From positions 1-40,408 of the forward strand of contig JANXRZ010000167.1 of NCBI GenBank assembly GCA_025352885.1: DNA of 40,408 bases, read 5' to 3'. The stretch comes from Pseudomonadota bacterium (GTDB lineage Bacteria > Pseudomonadota > Gammaproteobacteria > Burkholderiales > SG8-39). The notes under the pieces are model-generated. The model ran no database searches. It was not told where the DNA came from and was given only the letters and a program-made list of their open reading frames with translations. Of this stretch, positions 7,862 to 16,833 are shown piece after piece (position 1 is the stretch's first letter; each line of letters begins with the position of its first letter). A program made the position numbers and the translations under genes.

Positions 7862-8437
7862 ATGTTCATGTCCAGAACACGGCTGTTTCCTCTAATACTC
7901 ATGTTGTCGCTCGCCTTGCTTACGTTCTGGCTCGAACGCGCGGCTCGTATAGATCAAGCGCACCCTTCGCTCAGAAGACACGACCCGGACTACTTGGTTC
8001 ACGATTTCAAGATCATCTCGTACGGTCCGGCTGGGGAGGCCGTCTCACGGCTCACAGGGCGCAAAATGGTACATTACCCAGACGATGATTCAACCGAGTT
8101 GGATGCGCCTCGGGTAGTGCAGACCAAGGCGGGCGAGGCGCCGATGACGCTCACAGCAAAACGAGGAGCGCTCAGCCAGGACGGCGAGGACACGTTCCTA
8201 TACGACAACGTCCTGCTGGTGCGTAGCTCCGTAGCTGAACAACCTGAATTGCGCATGCGCACCGATTTCCTGCATATAGTGCGCGACCGATCGCTCCTCA
8301 GGACTGACCGAGAGATCGCCGTTACGGAAGAAAGCCGGTCGCTGACCGGTCGCGGTATGGAATATGACAATGGAACCCGCGTCCTTAAATTACGTGAAAA
8401 GGTACGCGTGCGTTACGACCAGAGGAAAAAGCGGTGA
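7862..8437 (+). CDS. lptC: LPS export system protein LptC
   Basis: LptC is the bitopic inner membrane component that passes LPS from the LptBFG extractor to LptA. The 191-residue protein has one membrane helix (about residues 8-22) and a periplasmic beta-jellyroll domain beginning at DYLVHDFKI. It contains the family's usual YPDDDSTELDAPRV-type strand. ATG 7862 is used; an ATG at 7868 in frame is an equal possibility. The stop overlaps the GTG start of lptA. Sequence conservation in LptC is low, so context carries much of the assignment. Confidence 0.92.
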   Translation: MFMSRTRLFPLILMLSLALLTFWLERAARIDQAHPSLRRHDPDYLVHDFKIISYGPAGEAVSRLTGRKMVHYPDDDSTELDAPRVVQTKAGEAPMTLTAKRGALSQDGEDTFLYDNVLLVRSSVAEQPELRMRTDFLHIVRDRSLLRTDREIAVTEESRSLTGRGMEYDNGTRVLKLREKVRVRYDQRKKR

Positions 8438-9060
8438 AGCGGTTAACAAATCCAGCGATCCGTTGGCAGGTCTTCGTGGTCTATACGGCCCTATGCAGCG
8501 CAAGCGTTTGCAGTTTCAATGCTCATGCGGAAAAGGCGGATAAAGACAAGCCCACCCAGATCGATGCTAATCGAATGACCTCTGACGACGCGCGCAGAAT
8601 CAGTATTTTCGAAGGCAATGTCGTACTCACAAAAGGCACGATTCTGATCCGCGCGGATCGGATCACCGTCCGCCAGGATCCCGAGGGCTTTCAGATCTCC
8701 ACTGCTACCGGAGGACCGGCCAGGTTCCGGCAGAAGAGGGACGGCAAGGATGAGTGGATCGAGGGCGAAGCCCTGATGATCGAGGTCGACGACAAAAAAG
8801 AAAAAGTCGAACTGCGCGACCAAGCCCGGATCACCCGCGACAAGGATGAAGTCAAAGGCGACGTGATATCGGTCGATACCCGATCCGAGTTTTTCTCAGT
8901 TTCCGGTGGCAAGAGCGCGACTGCCGGAACGAATCTTGACGGACGCGTGCGCGCCGTAATCCAGCCGAAGACCAAACTGGAACCGAGCGCGGCTGCCAAC
9001 CCTGCGAGCCAGACTCAAACGGCGCCCTCATCGACGCCTTCCAAGACCCAGGCGCGATGA
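8434..9060 (+). CDS. lptA: LPS transport periplasmic protein LptA
   Basis: LptA forms the periplasmic bridge that carries LPS to the outer membrane LptDE complex. The 208-residue protein has an N-terminal signal peptide ending near AHA-EKA (about residue 33). The OstA/LptA jellyroll follows: [33 protein letters not shown] and a late strand [11 protein letters not shown]. The tail after about 175 is Pro/Ala/Thr/Ser-rich and probably disordered. The GTG start at 8434 overlaps the lptC stop (GTGA), and the stop overlaps the lptB ATG (ATGA at 9057-9060), implying translational coupling. Confidence 0.93.
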   Translation: MKRLTNPAIRWQVFVVYTALCSASVCSFNAHAEKADKDKPTQIDANRMTSDDARRISIFEGNVVLTKGTILIRADRITVRQDPEGFQISTATGGPARFRQKRDGKDEWIEGEALMIEVDDKKEKVELRDQARITRDKDEVKGDVISVDTRSEFFSVSGGKSATAGTNLDGRVRAVIQPKTKLEPSAAANPASQTQTAPSSTPSKTQAR

Positions 9061-9779
9061 GCGTCCTGTCGGCGGAGAGCCTGCGTAAGCGATATAAGTC
9101 CCGCACGGTTGTACAGGATGTCTCGATTTCCGTGTCGAGCGGAGAAGTAGTAGGCCTGCTGGGCCCGAACGGCGCCGGCAAGACGACCTGTTTTTACATG
9201 ATCGTCGGGCTGATTGCCGCAGACGCGGGCCGAATCCATCTTGACGGCAAGGAAATAACGCGATTGCCTATCCATCGGCGGGCGCGAATGGGCATCTCCT
9301 ATCTCCCGCAGGAAAACTCGGCCTTCCGCAAACTCTCGGTTGAAGAAAACGTACAGGCGGTTCTCGAACTCCAGGGGTTGCAAGGCGAGGAAATCGAAAC
9401 GCGTCTTGTCGAGTTGCTTACCGACCTCAACATTGCACACCTTCGGAAGCATCCAGCTCTCGCCCTGTCCGGCGGTGAGCGGCGACGGCTCGAGATTGCA
9501 CGCGCGCTTGGGACACGGCCCGCATTCATCCTTCTCGACGAACCTTTTGCAGGAGTGGATCCGATCGCCGTGCTGGATATCCAGCGCATCATCCGCTTTC
9601 TTCGCGAACGGTCCATAGGTGTATTAATTACCGATCACAACGTTCGTGAAACACTCGGCATCTGCGACCGCGCATACATCATGAACGATGGCGCCGTTCT
9701 CGCCTCGGGTCATCCTGACGAAATTGTCTATAATGACAGCGTACGCCGTGTCTACCTGGGCGAGAATTTCCGCATGTAG
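9057..9779 (+). CDS. lptB: LPS export ABC transporter ATPase LptB
   Basis: LptB powers extraction of LPS from the inner membrane with LptF and LptG, which are not in this window. The 240-residue ATPase has Walker [10 protein letters not shown] (36-44), the LptB-type Q-loop [18 protein letters not shown], signature [15 protein letters not shown] and Walker [13 protein letters not shown] followed by the H-loop [10 protein letters not shown]. These exact variants separate LptB from amino-acid ABC ATPases. It is the last lpt gene; rpoN follows after 78 bases. Confidence 0.97.
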   Translation: MSVLSAESLRKRYKSRTVVQDVSISVSSGEVVGLLGPNGAGKTTCFYMIVGLIAADAGRIHLDGKEITRLPIHRRARMGISYLPQENSAFRKLSVEENVQAVLELQGLQGEEIETRLVELLTDLNIAHLRKHPALALSGGERRRLEIARALGTRPAFILLDEPFAGVDPIAVLDIQRIIRFLRERSIGVLITDHNVRETLGICDRAYIMNDGAVLASGHPDEIVYNDSVRRVYLGENFRM

Positions 9780-9857
9780 GCCCGGTTCCGCCGAACTCCC
9801 GCCTGCTTTGTCTCGCGGCAAACTTACATCCCGATCCTTGCGCCTTTCCGCGTCCAG

Positions 9858-11297
9858 ATGAAGCCGACATTACAGTTCCGGCTCTCCCAGCATCTCACGC
9901 TGACGCCCCAGTTGCAGCAGTCGATCCGCCTGCTCCAGCTGTCGACAGTCGAGTTGAACCAGGAAATCGAGCGGATGCTGATGGACAATCCCGTGCTCGA
10001 GCGTGAGGAAGGGGAGGAAGGAACCATGGCGCCCTCACAATTCTCCGCGACCGACATTAGCGTACCTGCCAGCGAACCGTCCGCCGTCACCGCTCCGGAA
10101 GCGTCCTCTTTACCCGGCGACGACTGGCAACAGGATTTCTCCGGCGCCCCAAGAACGAGCAATGGTGACGATGAAGACGGTGACCGCGCGTTCGTCGCGC
10201 CGGAAACCACGTCCTTGCGCCACCATCTTGTCGAGCAACTTTCGCTGACCAATCTGGACATGCGGGACCGCGCGCTCATTGCAATGTTGATCGACGCACT
10301 CGACGATGACGGCTACCTGACCCAGCCCCTCGAGGAAATTGCCGAGTTTCTCCCGGCCGAGGCGCAAGCAGACATCGACGATCTCGGCATCGCGCTTCGC
10401 CACCTGCAGAACATGGAGCCGGCGGGAATTGGCGCGAGGTCGCCGAGCGAATGCATGTTGCTGCAGATTCGAGCGCTGAAACCGCAAACGGACTCCGAAG
10501 CTGTTTGCTTGAAGCTGGCGACCACGATCGTGGAGCGGCATCTCGAATCGCTTGCGCAGCGCGACTACGCCCGCCTGCGCCAACTGACCGGCGCGAATGA
10601 CGATGAGTTACGCGCAGCGCAAAAGCTGATCCTCAAATTGAATCCACATCCCGGATCCGCGTTTTCGAACGCCGAGACGAGATATGTCATCCCGGATGTG
10701 ATCGTTCGACGAATCAAGGGTGTTTGGAGGGCGAGCCTTAACCGGGAGGCAATGCCGCGGCTGCGGATCAACCGGCTTTATGCTTCCCTGCTTTCCGGCA
10801 ACAGGAACGGTACGGGGTCGATGTCCGGGCAGCTCCAGGAAGCTCGATGGCTGATCAAGAACGTCCAACAACGCTTCGATACGATCCTGCGCGTGTCGCA
10901 GGCCATCATCGATCGCCAGCGGCATTTCTTCGAGCACGGGGATGTTGCAATGCGTCCAATGGTGCTGCGCGAGATCGCTGAGACCCTTGGGCTGCATGAA
11001 AGCACCATTTCCCGTGTTACGACCCAGAAATACATGGCGACACCGCGCGGAACCTACGAGCTCAAGTATTTTTTCGGCAGCCATGTGGCGACTGAGACCG
11101 GAGGCGCCTGTTCAGCCACCGCCATCAGGGCGTTGATCAAGCAGCTTGTCGCCGCTGAGGATACGAAGGCGCCCTTGTCAGACTCACGTATCTCGCAAAT
11201 TCTCAGTCAACAAGGTATCGTAGTGGCGAGGCGTACCATCGCGAAGTACCGTGAATCCTTGCAGATCCCGCCAGTCAACCTACGAAAGTCCCTTTAA
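9858..11297 (+). CDS. rpoN: RNA polymerase sigma-54 factor
   Basis: RpoN directs RNA polymerase to -24/-12 promoters and needs AAA+ activators. The 479-residue length is normal. Region I is the glutamine- and leucine-rich start (LTLTPQLQQSIRLLQLST), followed by an acidic region II (about 50-120), a core-binding domain and the helix-turn-helix. The RpoN box ARRTIAKYRE lies at 457-466. Its position after lptB and before hpf and ptsN is the canonical proteobacterial arrangement. A matching sigma-54-type promoter is seen upstream of the pilin gene at 3691. Confidence 0.98.
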   Translation: MKPTLQFRLSQHLTLTPQLQQSIRLLQLSTVELNQEIERMLMDNPVLEREEGEEGTMAPSQFSATDISVPASEPSAVTAPEASSLPGDDWQQDFSGAPRTSNGDDEDGDRAFVAPETTSLRHHLVEQLSLTNLDMRDRALIAMLIDALDDDGYLTQPLEEIAEFLPAEAQADIDDLGIALRHLQNMEPAGIGARSPSECMLLQIRALKPQTDSEAVCLKLATTIVERHLESLAQRDYARLRQLTGANDDELRAAQKLILKLNPHPGSAFSNAETRYVIPDVIVRRIKGVWRASLNREAMPRLRINRLYASLLSGNRNGTGSMSGQLQEARWLIKNVQQRFDTILRVSQAIIDRQRHFFEHGDVAMRPMVLREIAETLGLHESTISRVTTQKYMATPRGTYELKYFFGSHVATETGGACSATAIRALIKQLVAAEDTKAPLSDSRISQILSQQGIVVARRTIAKYRESLQIPPVNLRKSL

Positions 11298-11324
11298 ACC
11301 ACCCAACCTTGCCCGGAGGCGCCA

Positions 11325-11651
11325 ATGAACCTGAATGTCAGCGGCCATCACCTTGATGTCACCCCGGCCATGCGCGCGTATGTCAGCGAAAAGATCGACC
11401 GGGTATTGCGCCACTTTGACCACGTGATCGACGCCCACGTCATCCTTTCGGTCGACAAGCTTGCGCGCAAGGCCGAGGTCACACTGCACGTGCGCGGCAA
11501 GGATATTCATGCCGAGTGCACCGATGCAGATCTCTACGCGGCTATCGACCTGCTGGTGGATAAGCTCGACAGGCAGGTGCTTAAGTACAAGGACAAGGTC
11601 AACGCAAAGCCGCACGACGCATTGAAGCACCATCAAGCAACCGAGCCATAG
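11325..11651 (+). CDS. hpf: short ribosome hibernation promoting factor
   Basis: This 108-residue protein belongs to the short HPF/YfiA family, which binds the 30S decoding region and promotes 70S inactivation and 100S formation in stationary phase. Visible family features are the N-terminal strand NVSGHHLDVTPAMRAYV, the basic helix KIDRVLRHF, the strand VTLHVRGKDIHAE and the C-terminal helix YAAIDLLVDKLDRQVLKYKDK. There is no long C-terminal dimerisation domain. It follows rpoN by 27 bases with GGAGG ahead of its ATG, so the two are probably cotranscribed. Confidence 0.95.
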   Translation: MNLNVSGHHLDVTPAMRAYVSEKIDRVLRHFDHVIDAHVILSVDKLARKAEVTLHVRGKDIHAECTDADLYAAIDLLVDKLDRQVLKYKDKVNAKPHDALKHHQATEP

Positions 11652-11693
11652 TCATTCGGCATCGGCCCCCTCAGGCAAGCCGCGAGGGGATGC

Positions 11694-11728
11694 AGCCCGG
11701 CCGCCCCCTGAGGCGGTTGGGCTATAAT
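11694..11728 (+). promoter_or_regulatory. hairpin and TATAAT box upstream of ptsN
   Basis: An inverted repeat runs from 11694 to 11723 (AGCCC-GG-CCGCC, loop CCCTGA, GGCGG-TT-GGGCT, with two G-T wobbles). It overlaps a perfect TATAAT at 11723-11728, 55 bases before the ptsN ATG. No good -35 is visible at 17 bases. It may be a ptsN promoter, or a hairpin ending the hpf transcript, though a T-run is missing. Confidence 0.35.
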
Positions 11729-11783
11729 CCGCCGCCTCGCATCGCCCCCCTTGCGGCACGCCCCAGCCGCGACTCAAGACACG

Positions 11784-12269
11784 ATGAACCTCGTCGCCAA
11801 TCTTCTTCCACCGCCGAACGTCGAAGTCGATGTTGCCGTTTCGAGCAAAAAGCGCCTGTTCGAGCATCTCGGTCTGCTTTTCGAGAACAATCAAGGCATT
11901 GCGAGCAGTATCGTCTTCGACTGCCTTTTTGTTCGCGAGCGTCTCGGTTCTACCGGTCTTGGACATGGGATCGCAATCCCGCATGGCCGGGTGAAAGGCT
12001 TGAAGGAAGCGCTGGGGGCAATGGTCCGGCTTGCATCTCCGGTCCCGTTTGACGCACCCGATTCCAAACCCGTAACCCTTGTATTCGCCCTCCTCGTGCC
12101 GGAACAAACCACCGAACGGCATCTTCAGATCCTCTCGGAGCTTGCGCAGATGTTCAGCGACCGTGAGATGCGCGACACTTTCCTTGCCGCGGAAGATGCG
12201 GCAACCCTCCACCGACTTATCTCCACATGGCACCCCGATGCTTCAGGTCAACGTCACGCGGTTGCATAA
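11784..12269 (+). CDS. ptsN: nitrogen regulatory IIA protein of PTS-Ntr
   Basis: PtsN (EIIA-Ntr) is the phospho-acceptor end of the nitrogen PTS and acts through protein-protein contacts, for example on potassium transport and sensor kinases. ATG 11784 gives 161 residues and the usual N-terminus MNLVANLLPP; a TTG 33 bases upstream is also in frame but less likely. The phosphorylation site is His67 in GLGHGIAIPHGRV. The C-terminal helix region (LLVPEQTTERHLQILSELA) is typical. The 3' end overlaps hprK by 32 bases. The partners EI-Ntr and NPr are not in the window. Confidence 0.95.
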   Translation: MNLVANLLPPPNVEVDVAVSSKKRLFEHLGLLFENNQGIASSIVFDCLFVRERLGSTGLGHGIAIPHGRVKGLKEALGAMVRLASPVPFDAPDSKPVTLVFALLVPEQTTERHLQILSELAQMFSDREMRDTFLAAEDAATLHRLISTWHPDASGQRHAVA

Positions 12270-13179
12270 TGACAATTGCGAGTCGCTGCAACTGGCCTGG
12301 ATAGCAGGACAGGATGGCAGCACCGCAGTCAAGCGCGAAGCTGCGGCGTCGGCTGCGCTCATCGGCCACCTGAATCTCACCCACCCTAACAGTGTTCAGG
12401 TCCTCGGAAGCTACGAGGCTTCGATGATCAATGCCTTTTCCGGCACCGCCCAGGCGGAATTCGTCGCGAAGCTGTTCACCGGGCCGATTACCGCGGTGAT
12501 CGTAGCCGACGGTATCACTGCGCCGCCCGAAATTCTCGAGGGCGCACGTAAGACGCACACTCCGCTGTTTGCAACGCCAATAGCCGCACCTCGGGTGATC
12601 GAAACCCTTGCGCGCTACCTTGCCAAGGCCCTTGCGGAAAAGACCACCAGGCACGGCGTGTTCATGGACGTTCTGGGTCTCGGGGTCCTGGTAACCGGGG
12701 AATCCGGTGTCGGCAAGAGCGAACTGGGACTTGAACTGATCAGTCGCGGCCACGGGCTGGTGGCCGATGACGTGGTTGAAATTTCGCGCGTTGCGCCGAA
12801 AATCCTGGAGGGCCGCTGCCCTCCAGTCCTCAAGGATTTCATCGAGGTGAGGGGCCTGGGCCTCCTCAACGTTCGTACGATTTTCGGCGAGACTGCAGTC
12901 CGCCCCAAAATGCGCCTGAAATTGATTGTCCACCTTGAAAAACCCGCACCAGGCGGCGCCGAAGTCGAACGGTTGCCACTTGCCGAGCAATCCGAAGACA
13001 TTCTTGGCATCACAGTCCGGAAGGTCGTCATACCAGTAGCCGCCGGCCGCAACCTTGCGGTTCTTTTAGAGGCGGCGGTACGCAACTACATCCTGCACTT
13101 GAGGGGGATCGACAGCACCGCTGAATTTGTTACCCGCCAACGCGAGGCGATCGAATTCGACGGGACAACCGAGGAGTAG
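12238..13179 (+). CDS. hprK: HPr kinase/phosphorylase
   Basis: HprK phosphorylates or dephosphorylates the regulatory serine of HPr-type proteins. ATG 12238 gives 313 residues, the normal length, and a proper N-terminal domain starting MLQVNVTRLH. The catalytic domain holds conserved His139, the P-loop GESGVGKS (154-161), the ADD element (176-178) and the HprK signature EVRGLGLLNVRTIFG (203-217). The gene overlaps the end of ptsN by 32 bases. The presence of hprK beside ptsN and rapZ is typical of betaproteobacteria and suggests Ser-phosphorylation control of the PTS. Confidence 0.96.
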   Translation: MLQVNVTRLHNDNCESLQLAWIAGQDGSTAVKREAAASAALIGHLNLTHPNSVQVLGSYEASMINAFSGTAQAEFVAKLFTGPITAVIVADGITAPPEILEGARKTHTPLFATPIAAPRVIETLARYLAKALAEKTTRHGVFMDVLGLGVLVTGESGVGKSELGLELISRGHGLVADDVVEISRVAPKILEGRCPPVLKDFIEVRGLGLLNVRTIFGETAVRPKMRLKLIVHLEKPAPGGAEVERLPLAEQSEDILGITVRKVVIPVAAGRNLAVLLEAAVRNYILHLRGIDSTAEFVTRQREAIEFDGTTEE

Positions 13180-13231
13180 CTTCCCTGTGCCCTCGCTGCC
13201 ATAGCGATGGGATTCGTTATAAGCTTTCCCG

Positions 13232-14089
13232 ATGGCGATGCAACTGCTACTGGTAAGTGGGATGTCCGGCTCCGGAAAGAGCATCGCGCTTACGGTGCTT
13301 GAAGACGCCGGCTACTACTGCGTCGACAACCTTCCGGCCCCGCTTCTTGCTGAAGTCGTCCAATTGCTGTTTGAAGCCGGTCATGAGCACGTAGCCGTCA
13401 GTGTGGATGCACGGAGCGTCGCCTTGTCCGCCCTCCCCGAGCGCCTCGCGGGCCTTCACTCATTGGGAGTCGATTCGCGGCTCCTTTATCTCGAGGCGAG
13501 TACCGAATCGCTATTGCGGCGCTTTTCGGAAACCCGCCGGCGACATCCCCTGGCCGGCTTGGGCCTTACCGTGGCAGAGGCAATCGAACGGGAACGCGAG
13601 ATGCTGGGCGGTCTGGCCGAACTGGGTCATCGCATCGACACAAGCGACCTGCAGCCCAAGGCGCTGCGTAACTGGATCAAGGACCTGCTCGGACTGCACT
13701 CCGGCTCGATGATGCTGCTCTTCGAATCCTTCGGCTTCAAGGATGGCATCCCACTTGATGCAAACTGGGTCATCGACTCGCGCATGCTGCCCAATCCATT
13801 TTATGTCCCGGGGTTGCGGGAGCTCACCGGCCTGGATGCGCCGGTCATCGCCTACCTCGAGCAGCAGGAATCGGTCGGCCAGTTATTCGAAGATGTGCGC
13901 GGCTTTCTAATGCGTTGGCTACCGGAAGTCATCCGGGACAACCGATACCACGTCACTGTTGCAATCGGCTGCACGGGCGGCCAGCACCGCTCGGTGTATC
14001 TGGCAGAGAAGCTGGCGAGCGAATTCCGGAAGAAGTGGCCGGTGCTCGTAAGGCATCGCGGCCTGGCCAACAGGGAACTGCCATCTTGA
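13232..14089 (+). CDS. rapZ: RNase adapter / nucleotide-binding protein RapZ
   Basis: RapZ in enterobacteria binds the sRNA GlmZ and RNase E and so controls glucosamine 6-phosphate synthesis; outside that group its RNA target is less clear. The 285-residue protein has Walker A GMSGSGKS (10-17), the family block YYCVDNLP (28-35), and the C-terminal RNA-binding domain with GCTGGQHRSVY. Walker B-like strands and the SMMLLFESFGFKDGIP block are also present. It follows hprK after 52 bases and its TGA overlaps a possible TTG start of the next gene. Confidence 0.96.
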   Translation: MAMQLLLVSGMSGSGKSIALTVLEDAGYYCVDNLPAPLLAEVVQLLFEAGHEHVAVSVDARSVALSALPERLAGLHSLGVDSRLLYLEASTESLLRRFSETRRRHPLAGLGLTVAEAIEREREMLGGLAELGHRIDTSDLQPKALRNWIKDLLGLHSGSMMLLFESFGFKDGIPLDANWVIDSRMLPNPFYVPGLRELTGLDAPVIAYLEQQESVGQLFEDVRGFLMRWLPEVIRDNRYHVTVAIGCTGGQHRSVYLAEKLASEFRKKWPVLVRHRGLANRELPS

Positions 14090-14100
14090 ACGCCGGCGTC

Positions 14101-14685
14101 ATGGAAGACGTCGCCATTTTCCCTCTAAACGCCGTGCTTTTCCCGGGCGGGATCCTGCCCCTGCGTATTTTTGAGCAGCGCTACATGGACATGGCTGCTG
14201 CCTGCATGCGCAACGACCAACCGTTCGGCATATGCCTGATCAAAAGCGGCAAAGAGGTAGGCGTCCCCGCAACACCCGAGGAAGTCGGATGTACCACCCG
14301 GATCGTCGAATGGGAGATGCAGCAACTCGGGCTCCTGTCGGTCAAGACACGTGGCGAGCAACGCTTCAGGATTCGTGAATCGGGGGTGACTGCTTCAGGG
14401 CTGACCCGGGCCACAATCGAATTTTTACCCGATGACGAAGACACGCAGCTCGGCGATGAGTTTCCCGCTTGCTCGAAGCTGCTCAAGGCGGTGATTGACC
14501 AGCACGGCTCGCAAATCGTTTCTGAGCCCATGGAGTTCGAGTCGGCGTCCTGGGTAGGCGCGCGCCTTGCAGAGATCCTGCCGGTGCCGCTCGCCGCGAA
14601 GCAGAAGTTGCTCGAGTTGCAGGACGCGCGCCAACGGATCGAGATCCTCGACAAGTTTCTAAAGCAGCACCGGCTGTCCGCCTAA
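14101..14685 (+). CDS. LON N-terminal (substrate-binding) domain protein
   Basis: The 194-residue protein is a stand-alone LON substrate-binding domain (LonSB family), lacking the AAA+ and protease parts of Lon. Recognisable parts are the first strand VAIFPLNAVLFPGGILPLRIFEQRY, the FGICLI strand with KEVG, and a C-terminal helical bundle from about 120 (PVPLAAKQKLLELQDARQRIE). Its role is not established; stand-alone copies are common in betaproteobacteria. ATG 14101 is preferred; TTG 14086, overlapping the rapZ stop, is also in frame. Its TAA overlaps the mutY stop on the other strand. Confidence 0.9.
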   Translation: MEDVAIFPLNAVLFPGGILPLRIFEQRYMDMAAACMRNDQPFGICLIKSGKEVGVPATPEEVGCTTRIVEWEMQQLGLLSVKTRGEQRFRIRESGVTASGLTRATIEFLPDDEDTQLGDEFPACSKLLKAVIDQHGSQIVSEPMEFESASWVGARLAEILPVPLAAKQKLLELQDARQRIEILDKFLKQHRLSA

Positions 14686-15734
14686 AGAAGCTTGAGCACT
14701 TTGCGCACAGGCACCGGAACGGCGGCCGCAATCGCCTGATCTATCCTCATCCAGGCCCGTCCCGGCGATTCGGCGCGCCTCCCGTGCCTGTTGACAGTGC
14801 AGACAAGCGGCGAGATCTCCAGGCGAAAGTGCGTGAAGCCGTGCGCAAAACTCGGCAATGGCTGCTCAACCAAAAGCTCGCAATCGAATTCGGACCGGCA
14901 AAAAAGGGCGAGATCTTGTTTGTCAAACTCCGGAAACGCCCAAAGACCGCCCCAGATACCTGAAGATGCCCTGCGCTCGAGCAGGATTTGCCCACCATCC
15001 TTCAAGACCATCCAGTTTGCCTGCCGGGTCGGATAGGACTTCTTGGGACGCGGTGCGGGCAAATCGCCGGTGCGCCCGGTTTTTCGAGCAATGCAGTCCG
15101 CCGCCATCGGGCATTGGACGCACTTCGGATTGGCGCGCGTGCATACGGTCGCCCCCAGGTCCATCAATCCTTGGGTATACGTTTCTATGCCGGCCCCCTT
15201 GGCTGTTCCGGGTATCAGCTGGTCTGCCAAGGCCCACAACTCGGTCTCCACTTTCTTGTCGCCGGGAAACCCCTCGACCCCGAAGCATCTGGCAAGAACG
15301 CGCTTTACGTTTCCGTCCAGGATGGCGACTCGCTCACCGAATGCAAAAGCGGCAATTGCAGCTGCGGTAGATCTGCCGATTCCAGGAAGGGTTTCGATCT
15401 CGGTGGCGGTCGGTGGAAATGTCCCGTTATGGGTTTCGACGATGGTTCGCGCCGCCTTGTGAAGATTGCGCGCCCTTGCGTAGTAACCCAGCCCGCTCCA
15501 AAGCTGGAGAACTTCATCCTCGGTAGCACCTGCAAGCGCCCCGACATTCGGGAAGCGGTCAAGGAATCGCTGAAAATATCCGATCACCGCGCCGACCTGC
15601 GTCTGCTGCAGCATGATCTCGGAAACCCAGATTTTGTAGGGGTCGCGTGTGCCTTGCCACGGCAGGTCATGGCGCCCATTCGCTCGCTGCCAAGCGGTCA
15701 GCCTTCCGGCAAATTCATCTACGGAGGTTCTCAC
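14682..15734 (-). CDS. mutY: A/G-specific adenine glycosylase
   Basis: MutY removes adenine mispaired with 8-oxoguanine. The 350-residue protein has catalytic Glu39 in SEIMLQQTQV, the helix-hairpin-helix LPGIGRSTAAAI (116-127), catalytic Asp140 in ILDGNVKRVLAR, and the [4Fe-4S] ligands Cys198, Cys205, Cys208 and Cys214 (C-x6-C-x2-C-x5-C). The C-terminal NUDIX-like domain that reads 8-oxoG starts near 235 (WMVLKDGGQILLERR) and includes HGFTHF. It is transcribed towards the rapZ/LON operon and overlaps it by 4 bases at the stop codons. Confidence 0.97.
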   Translation of the reverse strand: MRTSVDEFAGRLTAWQRANGRHDLPWQGTRDPYKIWVSEIMLQQTQVGAVIGYFQRFLDRFPNVGALAGATEDEVLQLWSGLGYYARARNLHKAARTIVETHNGTFPPTATEIETLPGIGRSTAAAIAAFAFGERVAILDGNVKRVLARCFGVEGFPGDKKVETELWALADQLIPGTAKGAGIETYTQGLMDLGATVCTRANPKCVQCPMAADCIARKTGRTGDLPAPRPKKSYPTRQANWMVLKDGGQILLERRASSGIWGGLWAFPEFDKQDLALFCRSEFDCELLVEQPLPSFAHGFTHFRLEISPLVCTVNRHGRRAESPGRAWMRIDQAIAAAVPVPVRKVLKLL

Positions 15735-15829
15735 AAGCGAATTCTAAGCGCTGGTTTGACTGGGTCACCTGATTTGGGCACCATGATCCGGCGCCTTACC
15801 CCGCGGCGCGACAGGATCCCCTCCCGACC

Positions 15830-16813
15830 ATGCTCGCGTTCGTTCTGCGCAGAATTGCCCAGGCCGTGTTGGTAATGCTGGCGGTCGGTTTTATCGCCTT
15901 CTCACTGTTTACCTTTGTCGGCGACCCTGTCCTCTTCATGCTTGGGCAGGATGCAACGCCTGAAGATCGTGTGCGCGTAACGAAGCTCCTGGGGCTGGAC
16001 GAGCCGTTTTACGTTCAATACGCAAAATTCGTGGTCCGCGCGATGCACGGCGACTTCGGGTTAAGTCTTCGGCAGGTCCAGCCTGTTTCAAGGCTCATCG
16101 TCGAACGGCTGCCAGCGACGCTCGAACTCTCTTTCGTCGCAGCCTTGCTCGCGCTTCTCGCCGGGATCCCCATGGGGGTTTACACCGCCCTCAAACGCAG
16201 GTCATGGCTCTCGCAGGTCTTCCTGGCAGCGTCATTAATCGGTGTCTCGCTCCCGACTTTCCTCATCGGCATCCTGCTGATCCTCGTTTTTGCCGTGTTG
16301 CTCGGATGGTTGCCTTCGTTCGGGCGGGGCGACACGGTGGCGATCGGCTGGTGGACCACAGGCCTGCTGACCTCGTCCGGGCTGAAATCCCTGATCCTGC
16401 CCTCCATCACGCTGGGCCTCTTCCAAATAACGTTGATCATGCGCCTTGTGCGTTCCGAGATGCTGGAAGTGCTGCGCACCGACTACATCCGGTTTGCTCG
16501 CGCCCGGGGATTGAGCGACCGGGCGGTGCACTTCAAACATGCGCTCAAGAACACGCTCGTGCCGGTTATTACCGTCGCCGGGCTGCAATTGGGCGCGATC
16601 ATTGCTTTTGCCATCATTACCGAGACCGTATTCCAGTGGCCCGGAATGGGGTTGCTCTTCATCCAGGCCGTGACCGTCGCCGACATCCCCGTAATGGCCG
16701 CTTACCTCTGCCTTGTCGCCCTGTTTTTCGTCGTAATCAACCTGGTCGTCGATCTGCTTTACTATGCTGTGGATCCACGGCTGCGGCTTGATCGCGCCGT
16801 TGCGGCGCACTGA
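15830..16813 (+). CDS. peptide-type ABC transporter permease (DppB/OppB family)
   Basis: The 327-residue protein has six membrane helices: one at the N-terminus (about 7-30), then five from about 98. The long periplasmic loop between the first two is typical of the DppB/OppB group. The EAA loop that docks on the ATPase is visible at about 213-245 (RTDYIRFARARGLSDRAV). It starts the importer operon with a weak ribosome binding site; a TTGACT at 15756 could be a -35 but no good -10 follows. The substrate is unknown; the amidohydrolase gene 21 bases downstream suggests a peptide or N-acylated amino acid. Confidence 0.93.
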   Translation: MLAFVLRRIAQAVLVMLAVGFIAFSLFTFVGDPVLFMLGQDATPEDRVRVTKLLGLDEPFYVQYAKFVVRAMHGDFGLSLRQVQPVSRLIVERLPATLELSFVAALLALLAGIPMGVYTALKRRSWLSQVFLAASLIGVSLPTFLIGILLILVFAVLLGWLPSFGRGDTVAIGWWTTGLLTSSGLKSLILPSITLGLFQITLIMRLVRSEMLEVLRTDYIRFARARGLSDRAVHFKHALKNTLVPVITVAGLQLGAIIAFAIITETVFQWPGMGLLFIQAVTVADIPVMAAYLCLVALFFVVINLVVDLLYYAVDPRLRLDRAVAAH

Positions 16814-16833
16814 GCACCACCCGGAGAACCACT

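Noticed and set aside
12079-12237. Upstream extension of hprK
   Set aside because: It would lie inside ptsN in a different frame, is Arg/Ser-rich, and would make HprK longer than normal; ATG 12238 gives the normal 313 residues.
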